Positions 52,662 to 62,600 of a stretch of DNA of 64,000 bases are shown piece by piece. The notes under the pieces are model-generated. The model was not told the origin of the DNA. It made no database searches and saw only the letters and a list, made by a program, of their open reading frames with translations. Position numbers and translations under genes: made by a program. The stretch spans positions 4,338,799 to 4,402,798 of the forward strand of contig NZ_KB905370.1 in the NCBI RefSeq assembly GCF_000378985.1, read 5' to 3'. Position 1 is the stretch's first letter. Each line of letters starts with the position of its first letter. This DNA comes from Ensifer sp. BR816. Lineage in GTDB: Bacteria; Pseudomonadota; Alphaproteobacteria; Rhizobiales; Rhizobiaceae.

Positions 52662-53462
52662 TCACTCCGCAGCCTCGACGAAGCGGTGGCGCTCGTAGAG
52701 GAACTTCAGCACCGCTTCGCGGCATTTCAGGTAGGTGCGATCGGAGGCGAGATCGATGCGCCGGCGCGGGCGGGCGAGCGGCACGTCGAGGATTTCGCCA
52801 ATTCGCGCAGACGGGCCGTTGGTCATCATCACGATGCGGTCGGAAAGCAGGACCGCTTCGTCGACGTCATGGGTGATCATCAGCACCGTGTTGCCGAGGG
52901 TCGCGTGGATCTGCATGACCTGGTCCTGCAGATGCGCGCGGGTCAGCGCATCCAGAGCGCCAAAGGGTTCGTCGAGAAGCAGAACCTTCGGTTCCATGGA
53001 AAGCGCCCGGGCGATGCCGACGCGCTGCTTCATGCCGCCGGAGACTTCCGCAGGGCGCTTGTCGGCGGCATGCGCCATCTGCACCAGTTCGAGGTTGCGC
53101 ATGGTCCACTCATGCCGTTCCTGCCTGTTGCGGGTCGCCGAGAACACCTTGTCGACGGCGAGCCGGACGTTTTCGTAGACCGTCAGCCACGGCAGCAGCG
53201 AGTGGTTCTGGAAGACGACGCCGCGGTCCGGTCCCGGCTCGTCGGCGACCTTGTCGTCGAGCAGCACGACGCCGCTCGTCGCCTGCGTCAACCCGGCGAC
53301 GATGTTGAGCAGGGTCGACTTGCCGCAGCCGGAGTGGCCGATGATCGAGATGAACTCGCCCTTGTCGACGGAGAGGGAGACCTCCTTCAGCACTTCGGTG
53401 CGTTTGCCGCCGCGTTCGAAGGTCTTGTCGATGAGTTCAAGCGAGAGATAGCTCTTGGTCAT
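52662..53462 (-). CDS. nrtC: Nitrate/nitrite-type ABC transporter ATPase
   Basis: 266 residues, NrtD/SsuB-type ATPase. Walker A GHSGCGKST near 44-52, Q-loop VVFQNHSLLPWLTVYENV, signature VSGGMKQRVGIARAL, Walker B VLLLDEPFGALDALTRAHLQ, switch histidine ITHDVDEAVLLSD. Third gene of the minus-strand operon (binding protein, permease, ATPase), 14 bases after the permease. The operon is preceded by a sigma-54 promoter, typical of nitrogen-regulated nitrate uptake. Cyanate or taurine transport is less likely given the binding protein. Confidence 0.88.
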   Translation of the reverse strand: MTKSYLSLELIDKTFERGGKRTEVLKEVSLSVDKGEFISIIGHSGCGKSTLLNIVAGLTQATSGVVLLDDKVADEPGPDRGVVFQNHSLLPWLTVYENVRLAVDKVFSATRNRQERHEWTMRNLELVQMAHAADKRPAEVSGGMKQRVGIARALSMEPKVLLLDEPFGALDALTRAHLQDQVMQIHATLGNTVLMITHDVDEAVLLSDRIVMMTNGPSARIGEILDVPLARPRRRIDLASDRTYLKCREAVLKFLYERHRFVEAAE

Positions 53463-53476
53463 TGGTTTCTCCTTCT

Positions 53477-54370
53477 TCAGCCGTTCGCGGTGCCGCGGGT
53501 GATCGCGCGGCCGATCAGCGCGATAAGCCGGTCGAGGAGGAAGCCGACGATGCCGACATAGATCAGCGCCACGATGATGTCGCTGATCAGCGACGAGTTC
53601 CAGGCGTCCCAGATGAAGAAGCCGATGCCGACGCCACCGATCAGCATCTCCGCGGCGACGATCGCCAGCCAGGAAAGGCCGATGCCGATCCTTAGGCCCG
53701 TGAAGATGTAGGGGGCTGCAGCCGGCAGCATGATCTTGGCGAAATATTCGAGGCCGTTCAGCCGCAGCACCCGGGCGACGTTCTGGTAGTCCTGCGGAAT
53801 GTTGCGGATGCCGACCGCCGTATTGATGATGATCGGCCAGATCGCCGTGATGAAGATGACGAAGATCGCCGAGGGGGTACCGTCCTGGAAGGCGGCGAGC
53901 GAAAGCGGCAGCCAGGCGAGCGGCGGCACGGTGCGCAGCACCTGGAAGATCGGATCGAGGCCGCGCATGGCAAGCGCGCTCTGGCCGACCAGCGTTCCGA
54001 GCGCCACGCCGACCGCGGCGGCCATGGCATAGCCGAGCGCGACGCGCTGCAGGCTGGCGAAGACGTGCCAGAACAGGCCCTGGTCGACGCCCTGGCCGTT
54101 GTAGAAGGGATGCGCGATCAGCTCCCAGCTCTCCTCGAGCACGCGAGTCGGGGCGGGCAGGCTCGACTCGGGCGACGAGCAGGCAATCTGCCAGGCGAGG
54201 ATGAAGAGCGACAGCGTGACGAGCAGCGGCAAGAGATTCGTTGCGGCCGTGGCAACGAGGCGCGGCAGGCGGCTGTCGTTGCCCGGCCCTGCCGTGCGCT
54301 CGAGGGCGATGACATTGGCCGACGGCTGCGGCGGCGCTTGCGGTTTGAGCATGAGATTTGTGACGGACAT
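53477..54370 (-). CDS. nrtB: Nitrate-type ABC transporter permease
   Basis: 297 residues from ATG 54370 (AGGAGA six bases upstream). Six membrane helices after a cytoplasmic N-terminus; the coupling motif EAA reads NVARVLRLNGLEYFAKIMLPAAAPYIFTGLRIGIGLSWLAIVAAEML, typical of NrtB/SsuC permeases. The upstream frame runs on into the binding-protein gene in a shifted reading and has no similarity. Works with the binding protein and ATPase encoded on each side. Confidence 0.9.
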   Translation of the reverse strand: MSVTNLMLKPQAPPQPSANVIALERTAGPGNDSRLPRLVATAATNLLPLLVTLSLFILAWQIACSSPESSLPAPTRVLEESWELIAHPFYNGQGVDQGLFWHVFASLQRVALGYAMAAAVGVALGTLVGQSALAMRGLDPIFQVLRTVPPLAWLPLSLAAFQDGTPSAIFVIFITAIWPIIINTAVGIRNIPQDYQNVARVLRLNGLEYFAKIMLPAAAPYIFTGLRIGIGLSWLAIVAAEMLIGGVGIGFFIWDAWNSSLISDIIVALIYVGIVGFLLDRLIALIGRAITRGTANG

Positions 54371-54465
54371 GCCGTTCTCCTGGGGGTTCGGGTCTAGAGC
54401 GCCCTGCGACTTAGGCAAACATGCGGTGGGGCGGCCGGGTTGGGGACCCGACCGCTCTTGCGGCA

Positions 54466-55764
54466 TCACGCGATGCGGCTGATCGCCAGGCTCTTCAGAT
54501 AGGCCTCGGGATTGGCGGCATCGAAGACCTTGCCGTCGAAGAAGGTCTCCGGACCGCGCGACGTGGACGCCGGGATGTCGGCGATGCCGAGGTCCTTCGC
54601 CGCCTCGCGCCAGATGTCCTCGCGATTGACCTTGGCGATCAGCCCCTTGATGTCCGTATCGGGTGCGAGCTTGCCCCAGCGGATGTTCTCGGTGAGGAAC
54701 CAGGCGTCGTGGCTCTGGAAGGGGTAGGAGGCGTGGTCGCGCCAGAACTTCATGAAGTGCGGGCTGTTCTCGACGACCTTGCCGTTGCCGTAGTCGTATT
54801 CGCCCTTCAATCGGTCGACGATGTCCTTCGGCGGCACGTTGAACCAGCTCCGCTTGCCGACGATCTTGGCGAGCTCGTCCTTGTTGGCCATGTCGTCGCA
54901 CCATTGCGCGGCTTCCTCGACGGCCATGACCAGCGCCTTCGCCGCATGCGGGTTCTTCTCGACCCAATCGGCGCGCATCGCGAAGGATTTTTCTGGATGC
55001 TTGGCCCAGAGCTCGGCGGTGTTGACGGCCGTATAGCCGATCTTCTGGTTGACGAGCTGCTCGTTCCAGGGCTCGCCGACGCAGAAACAGTCCATGGTGC
55101 CGACCTTCATGTTGGCGACCATCTGCGGCGGCGGGACGACGATCGTCTCGACATCCTTGTCCGGGTCGATGCCGCCGGCGGCGAGCCAGTAGCGGATCCA
55201 GAGGTCGTGCGTGCCGCCGGGAAAGGTCATCGCGACCTTGGCGGGGGCTCCGCCGGCCTTCTTCTTCGCGAAGGCGTCCTTGAGCACCGAGGCGTCCAGG
55301 CCGACTTTCAGATCGGAGTAGGCCGCGCCGACCGAAATGCCCTGGGCATCGAGGTTGAGGCGGGTGAGGATCGCCATCGGCAGCGGCTGGTTGTTCTGCG
55401 TCACCTTGCCGGTCGAGATGAGGTAGGGCATCGGTGTCAGGATATGGGCGCCGTCGATGCCGGCGCCGGCCGAGCCGAGCACCAGGTTGTCGCGGGTCGT
55501 GCCCCAGGAGGCCTGCTTGACGACCTCGACTTCGGTCATGCCGTGTTTGTCGAAGAAGCCCTTTTCCTTGGCGATGATGAGCGGTGCGGAATCGGTCAGG
55601 GCGATGAAGCCGAGAACGGCCTTGGTGGTTTCCGGACCGGCCCCTTGGGCAAAGGCTCCGGAGGGCAGTAGCGTCCTGGCCGCCCCGACCATGGCGGCCG
55701 TCGCGGTCGTCTTCAACAGGCTGCGGCGTGTCAAGCCGCCGATTGAGATCCTGGTCATGCGCAT
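54466..55764 (-). CDS. nrtA: Nitrate-type ABC transporter periplasmic binding protein
   Basis: 432 residues from ATG 55764, preceded by GAGGGAA. A twin-arginine signal (GLTRRSLLKTTATAAMVGAA) indicates export by the Tat system. The mature part matches NrtA/CynA proteins: KAVLGFIALTDSAPLIIAKEKGFFDKHGM, SWGTTRDNLVLGSAGAGIDGAHILTPMPYLIS, MDCFCVGEPWNEQLV, and WAKHPEKSFAMRADWVEKNP. NrtA binds nitrate and nitrite. First gene of nrtABC; a consensus sigma-54 promoter lies at 55945-55959, pointing to NtrC control by nitrogen limitation (inference). Confidence 0.9.
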   Translation of the reverse strand: MRMTRISIGGLTRRSLLKTTATAAMVGAARTLLPSGAFAQGAGPETTKAVLGFIALTDSAPLIIAKEKGFFDKHGMTEVEVVKQASWGTTRDNLVLGSAGAGIDGAHILTPMPYLISTGKVTQNNQPLPMAILTRLNLDAQGISVGAAYSDLKVGLDASVLKDAFAKKKAGGAPAKVAMTFPGGTHDLWIRYWLAAGGIDPDKDVETIVVPPPQMVANMKVGTMDCFCVGEPWNEQLVNQKIGYTAVNTAELWAKHPEKSFAMRADWVEKNPHAAKALVMAVEEAAQWCDDMANKDELAKIVGKRSWFNVPPKDIVDRLKGEYDYGNGKVVENSPHFMKFWRDHASYPFQSHDAWFLTENIRWGKLAPDTDIKGLIAKVNREDIWREAAKDLGIADIPASTSRGPETFFDGKVFDAANPEAYLKSLAISRIA

Positions 55765-56454
55765 GTTCCCTCGAATTGTTGGCCGGTCGACACCGACAAA
55801 AAAACGCCGCGCGGAAGTTGCGCTCCGGGGACTGGGAGGGTTCCCACACGGAGGCAAAGACCTTGCGACGCCGGTGTCTTCGGCAGGCGCTTCAGGCACC
55901 TGAGCTCGCCTCAAATCACCGTTGACCGAGGCAAACAATGAAACGCAAGCGCCGTGCCAGATTTGAAATAGCTTGTTATGTTGTTGAATTTTCGAGACAA
56001 AAACAGTTTTCCGCCGGCTGCCTATAAAGTGGACATTAGCTTTCAGTGATGAACTATTGTGCACTGCGGAATCCGGTTGGAATTCCATGCCGCTTAGACG
56101 GGCAGCACGGAACGACGACGGAGACTGGTAGATCCCGCCGGGCTCGGCTGCTGAAGCCTGTCCGGGCAACTGTCTCCCGGGTCGTGTCTTGAATGCCGCG
56201 CATCAGCCTGTATTCGCAATGTCTCTTTTAGAGATCAACGTAATACAATGAATATGCAAAGTTTATTTCTCGCGCGTACGTGATTTTTATCTCAAGAAAA
56301 TCATAATAAGCTAATACAATTTCACCGAATATACTGAAGTTAGGATCAGTAAACTCAATATGTTATTTGAAGAATCCTTTCATACCGTTTGCCACAAATC
56401 AGAACATTTGTTAGATGTGCTGCGCTTTTGTGACAGATCATGGGAGGTGACAGT
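55765..56454. other. Divergent intergenic region, AT-rich on the right
   Basis: 690 bases between nrtA (minus) and the LysM protein gene (plus). Left part: sigma-54 promoter for nrtABC. From about 56210 to 56440 the sequence is strikingly AT-rich compared with the rest of the window and holds no frame of note; it should carry the promoter of the LysM gene. No rhizobial tts box could be recognised by eye. Confidence 0.55.
55945..55959 (-). promoter_or_regulatory. Sigma-54 promoter for nrtABC
   Basis: Read on the minus strand from 55959: TGGCACG-GCGC-TTGC, an exact match to the -24/-12 consensus with correct spacing. It lies about 180 bases before the nrtA ATG. The NtrC sites expected further upstream were not clear to the eye. 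Confidence 0.8.
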
Positions 56455-59400
56455 ATGGGGATTCTCGACTTCAATCGTCTTATGCGCACAACGCTTCATC
56501 GCGCGACGGCTGCACTCCACGATCCAAAAGCGAGCCAATTTTCCGACGCCGTAAAAAAAGCCAGGCAGCCATCCGTGCCGCAGGGCAATCCTGAAAAGGA
56601 GCAGGATGGTCGCGTCGACCATAAGATCAAGAAAGACGAGACGCTTTCCGGCATTGCGCCGCTCTATGAACAGAGTGTTCCCGATATACTGCTGACGAAC
56701 CCGACCATCCGCAATCCCGACGTGATTGATGAAGGCGGGTCTTTGCGGATCTTGAGCGAAGAGCGGCGCACGAGCCTTGAAAGCATCGCCGAGCTTCAAG
56801 CCGACGCTGACAAGGCGACAAGTCCCGCTGAAAAGGATGAAAAGACCAAGGCGCTGAAGCTCGCGGTCCAGACGGATCTGCAATCCGCCGGCAAGAACCA
56901 GGCCTATACGCCCGATAAGCTCAAGACCTCTCTCGATCAGCGCGAGGCGGATCTCATCACGCTCGGACCAAATACCGACGAATACAAGAAGCTCGTGCAG
57001 AGTGAGCGGAAGACGGTCGAGAGCAACCTGAATGCGGTTTTTGAGCCGATCAGCAAGCTGGTGACCGCAGCTCAGAAGAATTCCGCGGAATGGGGGAAGG
57101 TTCAAACCGAACTTACCGACCAGTTCGCAAAACTCGCGAAGGGTGCCCCCGACGGCGGCGAAGCCGCGATCAACAGCGCCCGCGAAACGCTGAAAACCTT
57201 TGGCCCGGCCGACAAGGGCTTTGTCGAGGCGCTCGATGCCAGCGGGCAAGAGATTCTCGTCAATAGACCCGCCAAACGCGTGCAAGACGCGTTCCGCGAA
57301 GGCAAGAACGACTTCAAGGGTTTCGACGGAGAGGACGCCACACAGTTCAAGAAAGAGGACGGTGCCGCCCGAGCCGCCAAGGTCCTCAACGAGGTGACCA
57401 AGAACGTCACCGACGAAACCGCGGTCCTGATTGTTCAACAGGCAAATCAACCGATCGAGGCGTTCGGAAACAAGGACACAAAAGTGCTGGATGTCATCCA
57501 GCAGACGATCGGTCAGCAAACGGCCATCAATTCCGGTGCACTTCCCGACAGCCTGGCAGGTCGCTACGTCAATCCGGAAACCAATCTGTGGCGGACTCTG
57601 GCGCAGCACGACATGTTTGCGAATTATTCCGAAGCGCTTGGCAGGATCTCGAAGGCGCCCGGCGGAGCCAAGCTCATCGATGACAGCGCCAAGTCGATCG
57701 CCAAGGCCGTAAAAGATACGACGGACAAGACGTTTGCGGATTGGGAAGCCAAGCTTCCCGAAAAAGCGAGGACGTTTTCGCTGGAAGACAAGAAGAAGAT
57801 CGGCAAGGAAATCGGCATCCCCTATCCGGAGGTCAAACCTGTCGACCCTGAGGCGGCTGGCGAACCGTTTAGGAAAGCCGTTGCAGGTGGCAACGATCCG
57901 ACCCTGAGCCTCGCGGTCGTCAAGGAGCTCAACAAATCCGGCAACACCAGCGGCGCGAATGCGGTCTTCGATGCCGTGATCAAGGGCACCGACGACCTGA
58001 CCAAGAACAGCCAGAATGTCGTGGGCGACTTCGCCAAGGATCATCTCGTCGTCGCCAATGACTGGAAATCGTCGCTCTCGGCCAAACAGCTGACCGACGG
58101 CCTCAACGATTCGATCGCCAGCAACAAGGGCAGCAAGGACAAGATGGATGAACAGGGTGCGCGGATCTTCCGCACCCTGAGCGCGCTGCATGCGGCCGAA
58201 GACGGGCTGAAGGACCTGAAAGGGCTCGACGGCCTCGATCGCTACAAGAAGGCGACCAACGGCCTGGAACAGGACGAGAAAAGTCAGTTCGCGGTGAGCA
58301 ACAGCGAGCAGGCCTGGACGGAAATGGGCAAGGCGTACATCGAGGCAACCGCAAAGCCGGAAACCGAACCGGTTCCTGCTGCACCAACCTTGTACTGGTC
58401 TGGCCGGGCGGTCATCGGCATGCACAGAACGGTCGCCGCCTATGAGGCGCTTGGCGGCAACAAGGCGTACAAGCCGCCGACGCCCGGCAGTATCGACACG
58501 GCTTCGCGCATGAGCCCCGGACAGTTCGATCCGAAGCTGGCACAAAATTCATCCTTGTTGCTCAACGGGCCGAACGCCGCGACTGATCCGAAAGCGCGCA
58601 AGGCTGCCATCGAAAGTCTCAGCAAGGCGTTCGACGGATCCAAGTTCGACCCGCGTGCCGGGATCACGACGGCGTCGGGCTTCGGCAAGGGTCTGGCAGG
58701 GGTTCAAGGCCTCCTCTATCTCGGAAGTGCGAAGGACAATTTCGCCACACCCGGCCTGCTTACGCAGTCTTTCGGCGTCTGGCTGACGGCGGGGATCGCC
58801 CAGGAGGCAGCGCAATTGACCGCGGGCGGCGTTCGTTCGCTCATCGAACGGGGCACGGTGGCAAAGGGCGGCTTCCTGGACAAGGCGACGCGTTTTGCCG
58901 AAGTCAGCGGCACGTCGAAGTGGGGTTGGTTCTCCAAGTATTTCGACCGCGCCGGCGGAGCGTTGATGGTCGCCTATACCCTCGACTATGCGGCGAAGGG
59001 CAAATGGGCAAACTCGGCCTTTGCGGCGACGACGACCGTCGGGACGTTCCTGTCGCTGATGAAGTCGCCGAAGGCCGGTCTGTGGGGCGCCGGACTCGCC
59101 GTGGTCGGTATCGTCGGCGAGGCCATTTATAACCAGTATCGACGCAGCGAGGCCGCAAATTACTACGAGGGGCCGACCGAGAGATTTCTCATCAAGGCCG
59201 GATTTCCGCAGAACGCGGCGAAGGAACTTTCAAATCACGACGGCGATGGAAACAGCGTCGGTTCAATCATCGAGCCTCTTGCCAAGGAACTGGGCATGAC
59301 GCCCCAGGCCCTGACCGAAAGCCTGCGAGGAACCAAGGACATGGCGAAGCTGCGAGAATTCGTGGCGGGCGTCCATCAAACCAAGCCGGATGACAAGGGG

Positions 59401-59547
59401 AATTATCCGATGACGGCTCCAAAACGGCTCGAACCGTTGGAGATGCCGGATGGCGGAACGGTTCCGCGTGATCCGTCATTTGGTCGCCCGCGGACGATTC
59501 CGGAACTGGCCGAATGGACACGTCAGAATCTTATTCTGACGAGCTGA
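56455..59547 (+). CDS. Large LysM-domain protein, possible type III secretion substrate (protein 1)
   Basis: 1030 residues from ATG 56455, with GGGAGGTG five bases upstream. Residues 54-100 form a LysM-like domain (KIKKDETLSGIAPLYEQSVPDILL). The middle is a long, charged, mostly helical region rich in Lys, Asp and Ala. About 795-910 contain hydrophobic glycine/alanine-rich segments (YTLDYAAKGKWANSAFAATT, GLWGAGLAVVGIVGEAIYNQ), then NHDGDGNSVGS near 926, an EF-hand-like acidic loop. No signal peptide. The end of a second giant LysM protein faces it 55 bases away, with matching architecture, and type III secretion genes follow. Secretion by that system is inference. Confidence 0.75.
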   Translation: MGILDFNRLMRTTLHRATAALHDPKASQFSDAVKKARQPSVPQGNPEKEQDGRVDHKIKKDETLSGIAPLYEQSVPDILLTNPTIRNPDVIDEGGSLRILSEERRTSLESIAELQADADKATSPAEKDEKTKALKLAVQTDLQSAGKNQAYTPDKLKTSLDQREADLITLGPNTDEYKKLVQSERKTVESNLNAVFEPISKLVTAAQKNSAEWGKVQTELTDQFAKLAKGAPDGGEAAINSARETLKTFGPADKGFVEALDASGQEILVNRPAKRVQDAFREGKNDFKGFDGEDATQFKKEDGAARAAKVLNEVTKNVTDETAVLIVQQANQPIEAFGNKDTKVLDVIQQTIGQQTAINSGALPDSLAGRYVNPETNLWRTLAQHDMFANYSEALGRISKAPGGAKLIDDSAKSIAKAVKDTTDKTFADWEAKLPEKARTFSLEDKKKIGKEIGIPYPEVKPVDPEAAGEPFRKAVAGGNDPTLSLAVVKELNKSGNTSGANAVFDAVIKGTDDLTKNSQNVVGDFAKDHLVVANDWKSSLSAKQLTDGLNDSIASNKGSKDKMDEQGARIFRTLSALHAAEDGLKDLKGLDGLDRYKKATNGLEQDEKSQFAVSNSEQAWTEMGKAYIEATAKPETEPVPAAPTLYWSGRAVIGMHRTVAAYEALGGNKAYKPPTPGSIDTASRMSPGQFDPKLAQNSSLLLNGPNAATDPKARKAAIESLSKAFDGSKFDPRAGITTASGFGKGLAGVQGLLYLGSAKDNFATPGLLTQSFGVWLTAGIAQEAAQLTAGGVRSLIERGTVAKGGFLDKATRFAEVSGTSKWGWFSKYFDRAGGALMVAYTLDYAAKGKWANSAFAATTTVGTFLSLMKSPKAGLWGAGLAVVGIVGEAIYNQYRRSEAANYYEGPTERFLIKAGFPQNAAKELSNHDGDGNSVGSIIEPLAKELGMTPQALTESLRGTKDMAKLREFVAGVHQTKPDDKGNYPMTAPKRLEPLEMPDGGTVPRDPSFGRPRTIPELAEWTRQNLILTS

Positions 59548-59596
59548 TGCTGTCTTTGTCCCCGACGCCGCCCGGCCGTTGCGCGCGGGCGGCGTC
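59521..59596. terminator. Two inverted repeats between convergent large genes
   Basis: CGTCAGAAT-CTT-ATTCTGACG (59521-59541) overlaps the last codons of protein 1; then GACGCCGCCCG (59564-59574) / CGGGCGGCGTC (59586-59596), a perfect 11-bp stem with an 11-base loop. The second hairpin lies between the two stop codons and probably serves both strands. Confidence 0.65.
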
Positions 59597-59602
59597 CGCG
59601 CG

Positions 59603-62600
59603 TCAGGCGACCGGGACGGCGATGCCGAGTTCGGAGAGTGCCACATCGATCTGCTTGGCCGAGGCGGGGGCGGCATCGCCGTTTCGGATCTTGTCGGCGA
59701 GGCTCGGTATATAGACCTGGCCGCTGACATAGCGCTCGTTCAGACGCTGCGCGTCGGTATAGCTCTGGTCCGAACCGGCGGTTGCCGGCAGTTTCGACGG
59801 GTCGCCGCCGATCTCGTCGAGTGTGTGGTGCAGATTGTCGCGCAGTTTCTCCAGCCCTTCCTTCGGAATGCCGTTCAGCCAGTCGATGAAGCGCTGGCGG
59901 TCGGTCGGCTGGTCGAGGCGATAGCCCTTCAGCTCCGCATATCTGGCGAGGATCGGCACCGGGCTGTGGCCATCGCCGCTCTGGTCGACGAGCGCGCCGG
60001 CTGCCGTTTCGTTGAGGTCGGAATGGGCGAGGAACCGCTTCGATGTGTCGGTCATGTATCTGTTCGAATCGCGGGTGTCGGCGACGATCATCTGGCCGAT
60101 CACCGCGGCGCCGACGATGACGAGGCCGGCCGGGCCGAACATCGAGCCGGTGCCGAGTGCTGCCATGATCGTCCCGCCCGCCGCGGCGGCCGAAAGGCTT
60201 CCCATCAGCGGGTCGCCGGCCTTGAAATAGTCGAAGGCGACCCAAGCATCGAAGCCGCCGCTCAGTGCCCCGAGAAATTTCACCGCCGGCCGGCTGCTGC
60301 TGCCGAAATGCTTGACGGCGGCAGAGTCGGAGTTGAGGTGGTCCATGCCGCCGAGGATCTCCACCGTTCGCTGGCCGAGCCCGACCGCATCGATCACCAC
60401 CTTGAGATTGTTTCTGAGCGTCGGGTTGGTCTGGGCTGCCGTCGCGGAATTTGCGACGCTCGCCCCTGTCGCGGCCAGGCCGATCAGGCGCAGCATCTGG
60501 CCCGGCCCGGTGGTGTTGGCGAAGGACCGGACGCCCCTCGAGCTTTTGAGCTCGTTCAGGTCGTCGTTGAGGGCAGCCATCTTCGCTCGGGATTGCTCGA
60601 CCGTTTCGCCCGGCTCGGGCAAGGACTTGCCGACCGCATCGATCGCCCGGTCCATGTCGGCCTTGGGAATGCCGAGCATCTGCGCGAGCCTGCCCTCTTT
60701 CAGCGCTTCCAGGCTGGCCTTGGCCTTGCCGAGGGCCGCCGGTCCGCCGGACTGCAGCTCGGTGAAGGACGGCAGGACCTTGTGGCGGATGATCTGGGTC
60801 GTCGCCTCTTCGGCGAGCTTGCGGCCCCGGTCGGTCAGGCGTGCCTGGTAGCCCATCAGATTCAAAACGGCCGGACTGTCGAGCAGCGCCGGGTTCTTCT
60901 TCATCGCGATCTCGACGGCCATCGCGGACTTCTCGTCCGACAGGATCTTGCCGATCTCATCGTCGACGGCCTGTCGCTGCGACGCCAGTTCCGGCGGCAG
61001 GTTGCCGAGCGCCGTCAGCTGCCGCAGCAATTTCTCGCCGCTCGCGGCGATGTTGTCCTCGAGGCGCTGTTCAGTCTCCGCCCACTGAGGGCCCTTTTCC
61101 TTCTTGTAGTCTTCGATCGCCTTGGTGAGCTGTTCGGGCGTCATGGTCCAGCCGTGATTGGACACCAGCCACTGCAGCTCCTGCATATGGGCCGAATAGG
61201 CGACGACGTCCTGGTTGACCTTGGCGGAGGCATATTGCTTGACATGCGGAACGACGTTCTGGACGACGAAATCCGGTGAAGCCGGCGCACTCTCGGCGGC
61301 AATGGCGATCGGATAGTCGAGGCGGGAGCCATTGGCGATCGCCATCGGTATGGAGTTCGGGTGGTATCCGCCGATCTTGGCAAAACGCTCGACAACCGCA
61401 TCGGCGCTCGGGCTGCCGCCGATGCGGTCGATGATCGTCATCAGGTTCGCCTGGCCGTTCATTCCGATCAGGTCGCCGCCGACTTTTTCCTGCTTCCGGC
61501 CGTTTGCCGCTTCGATCACCGGCATGGCGGACGAGACGAGTTCGACGGCCAGGCGCGGATCGGCGTCGGCTGTCAGCCGCTCGAGATTGCCCATCGTCGT
61601 CGCGGCATCGCCCTGATCGCTCAAAGGTTGTTCCGGCTGATAATCGGCGAGCGGCTTCGATGCCCAGTTCGCCGCCTTGTCGATCAGAGCCTTCGCATAC
61701 TCGGAGTGCAGCAGGACGCGCTGGACCTCCGGTGTTGCCGAGCCAAAGGCCGAGGCGAGCTCTTCGAACGCCTTGTCTGGTCCGCCGGCGGCATTTGCCG
61801 TGTCGATGATGTCGCGTGCCTTGTGCTCGACATCGGCGCCGGCATGCGTCGACGGGCGCAAGCTGATATTCAGCGCCTTCGCCACCTCTTCGATCGCCAT
61901 CCGACCGGGCGCCGCATCCGTCCAGTCGCGATCGTAGAGGCGCTGCAGCGTCTCGGACCGCTCCTTCTCCGGCAGCGTCTCGACAAAGCTTCTGACGTCC
62001 TTGGCGACCTTGTCGGTTTCCGCCTGATAATCGATCTGCGGATCGTCGGAATACTGGATCCGGTTGCCGCGATCATAGATCTCGTCCGCCAGCACGGCCT
62101 CCGCGTCCGTCTTCAGGCCGCGTTCCTCGATTGCTGCCTTCACGGCGTAGCCGGCGGGGCCTGCATCGAGCCAGTCGTTGTTCATCAGCCGCAGGGCTGC
62201 GGCCTGTCGCTCCGCCTTCGGCACGTTGTCGAGATAGGCTCCGACATCGCGCTGCATGTCATTGCCTTCCGCGATGTAGTCGATCTTCGAAGGGTCGTCT
62301 GCATAGGCGAGCTTGTTGCCGCGGCCGTAGAGATCGTTGATGAAGGCGGCCTCTCCCTCGGGCACGCCCTTGCCGTCGACGGGCCCCTGCGCGACGAGCT
62401 CGGGCGAGGCGAGCGGAACGATCACCACCTCGTTCGGGTCGACCCCCGCCGTGTTCTCAGTCAACTTGATACGGTTGGTTGCGACGAGATCGTCGAAATT
62501 GACATGGTTCTCCCTGGCGATCTCCCAGAGACTGTCGCCCTTTTCGACGACGATTGTCTTTTCCGTCGCCGGATCGATTGTCTTCGGCCCACCCGCCGCG

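Noticed and set aside
53477-55849. Single 790-residue protein spanning nrtB and part of nrtA
   Set aside because: Only its last 297 residues are a permease; the rest is an out-of-frame reading of the binding-protein gene, whose own frame is clearly coding.
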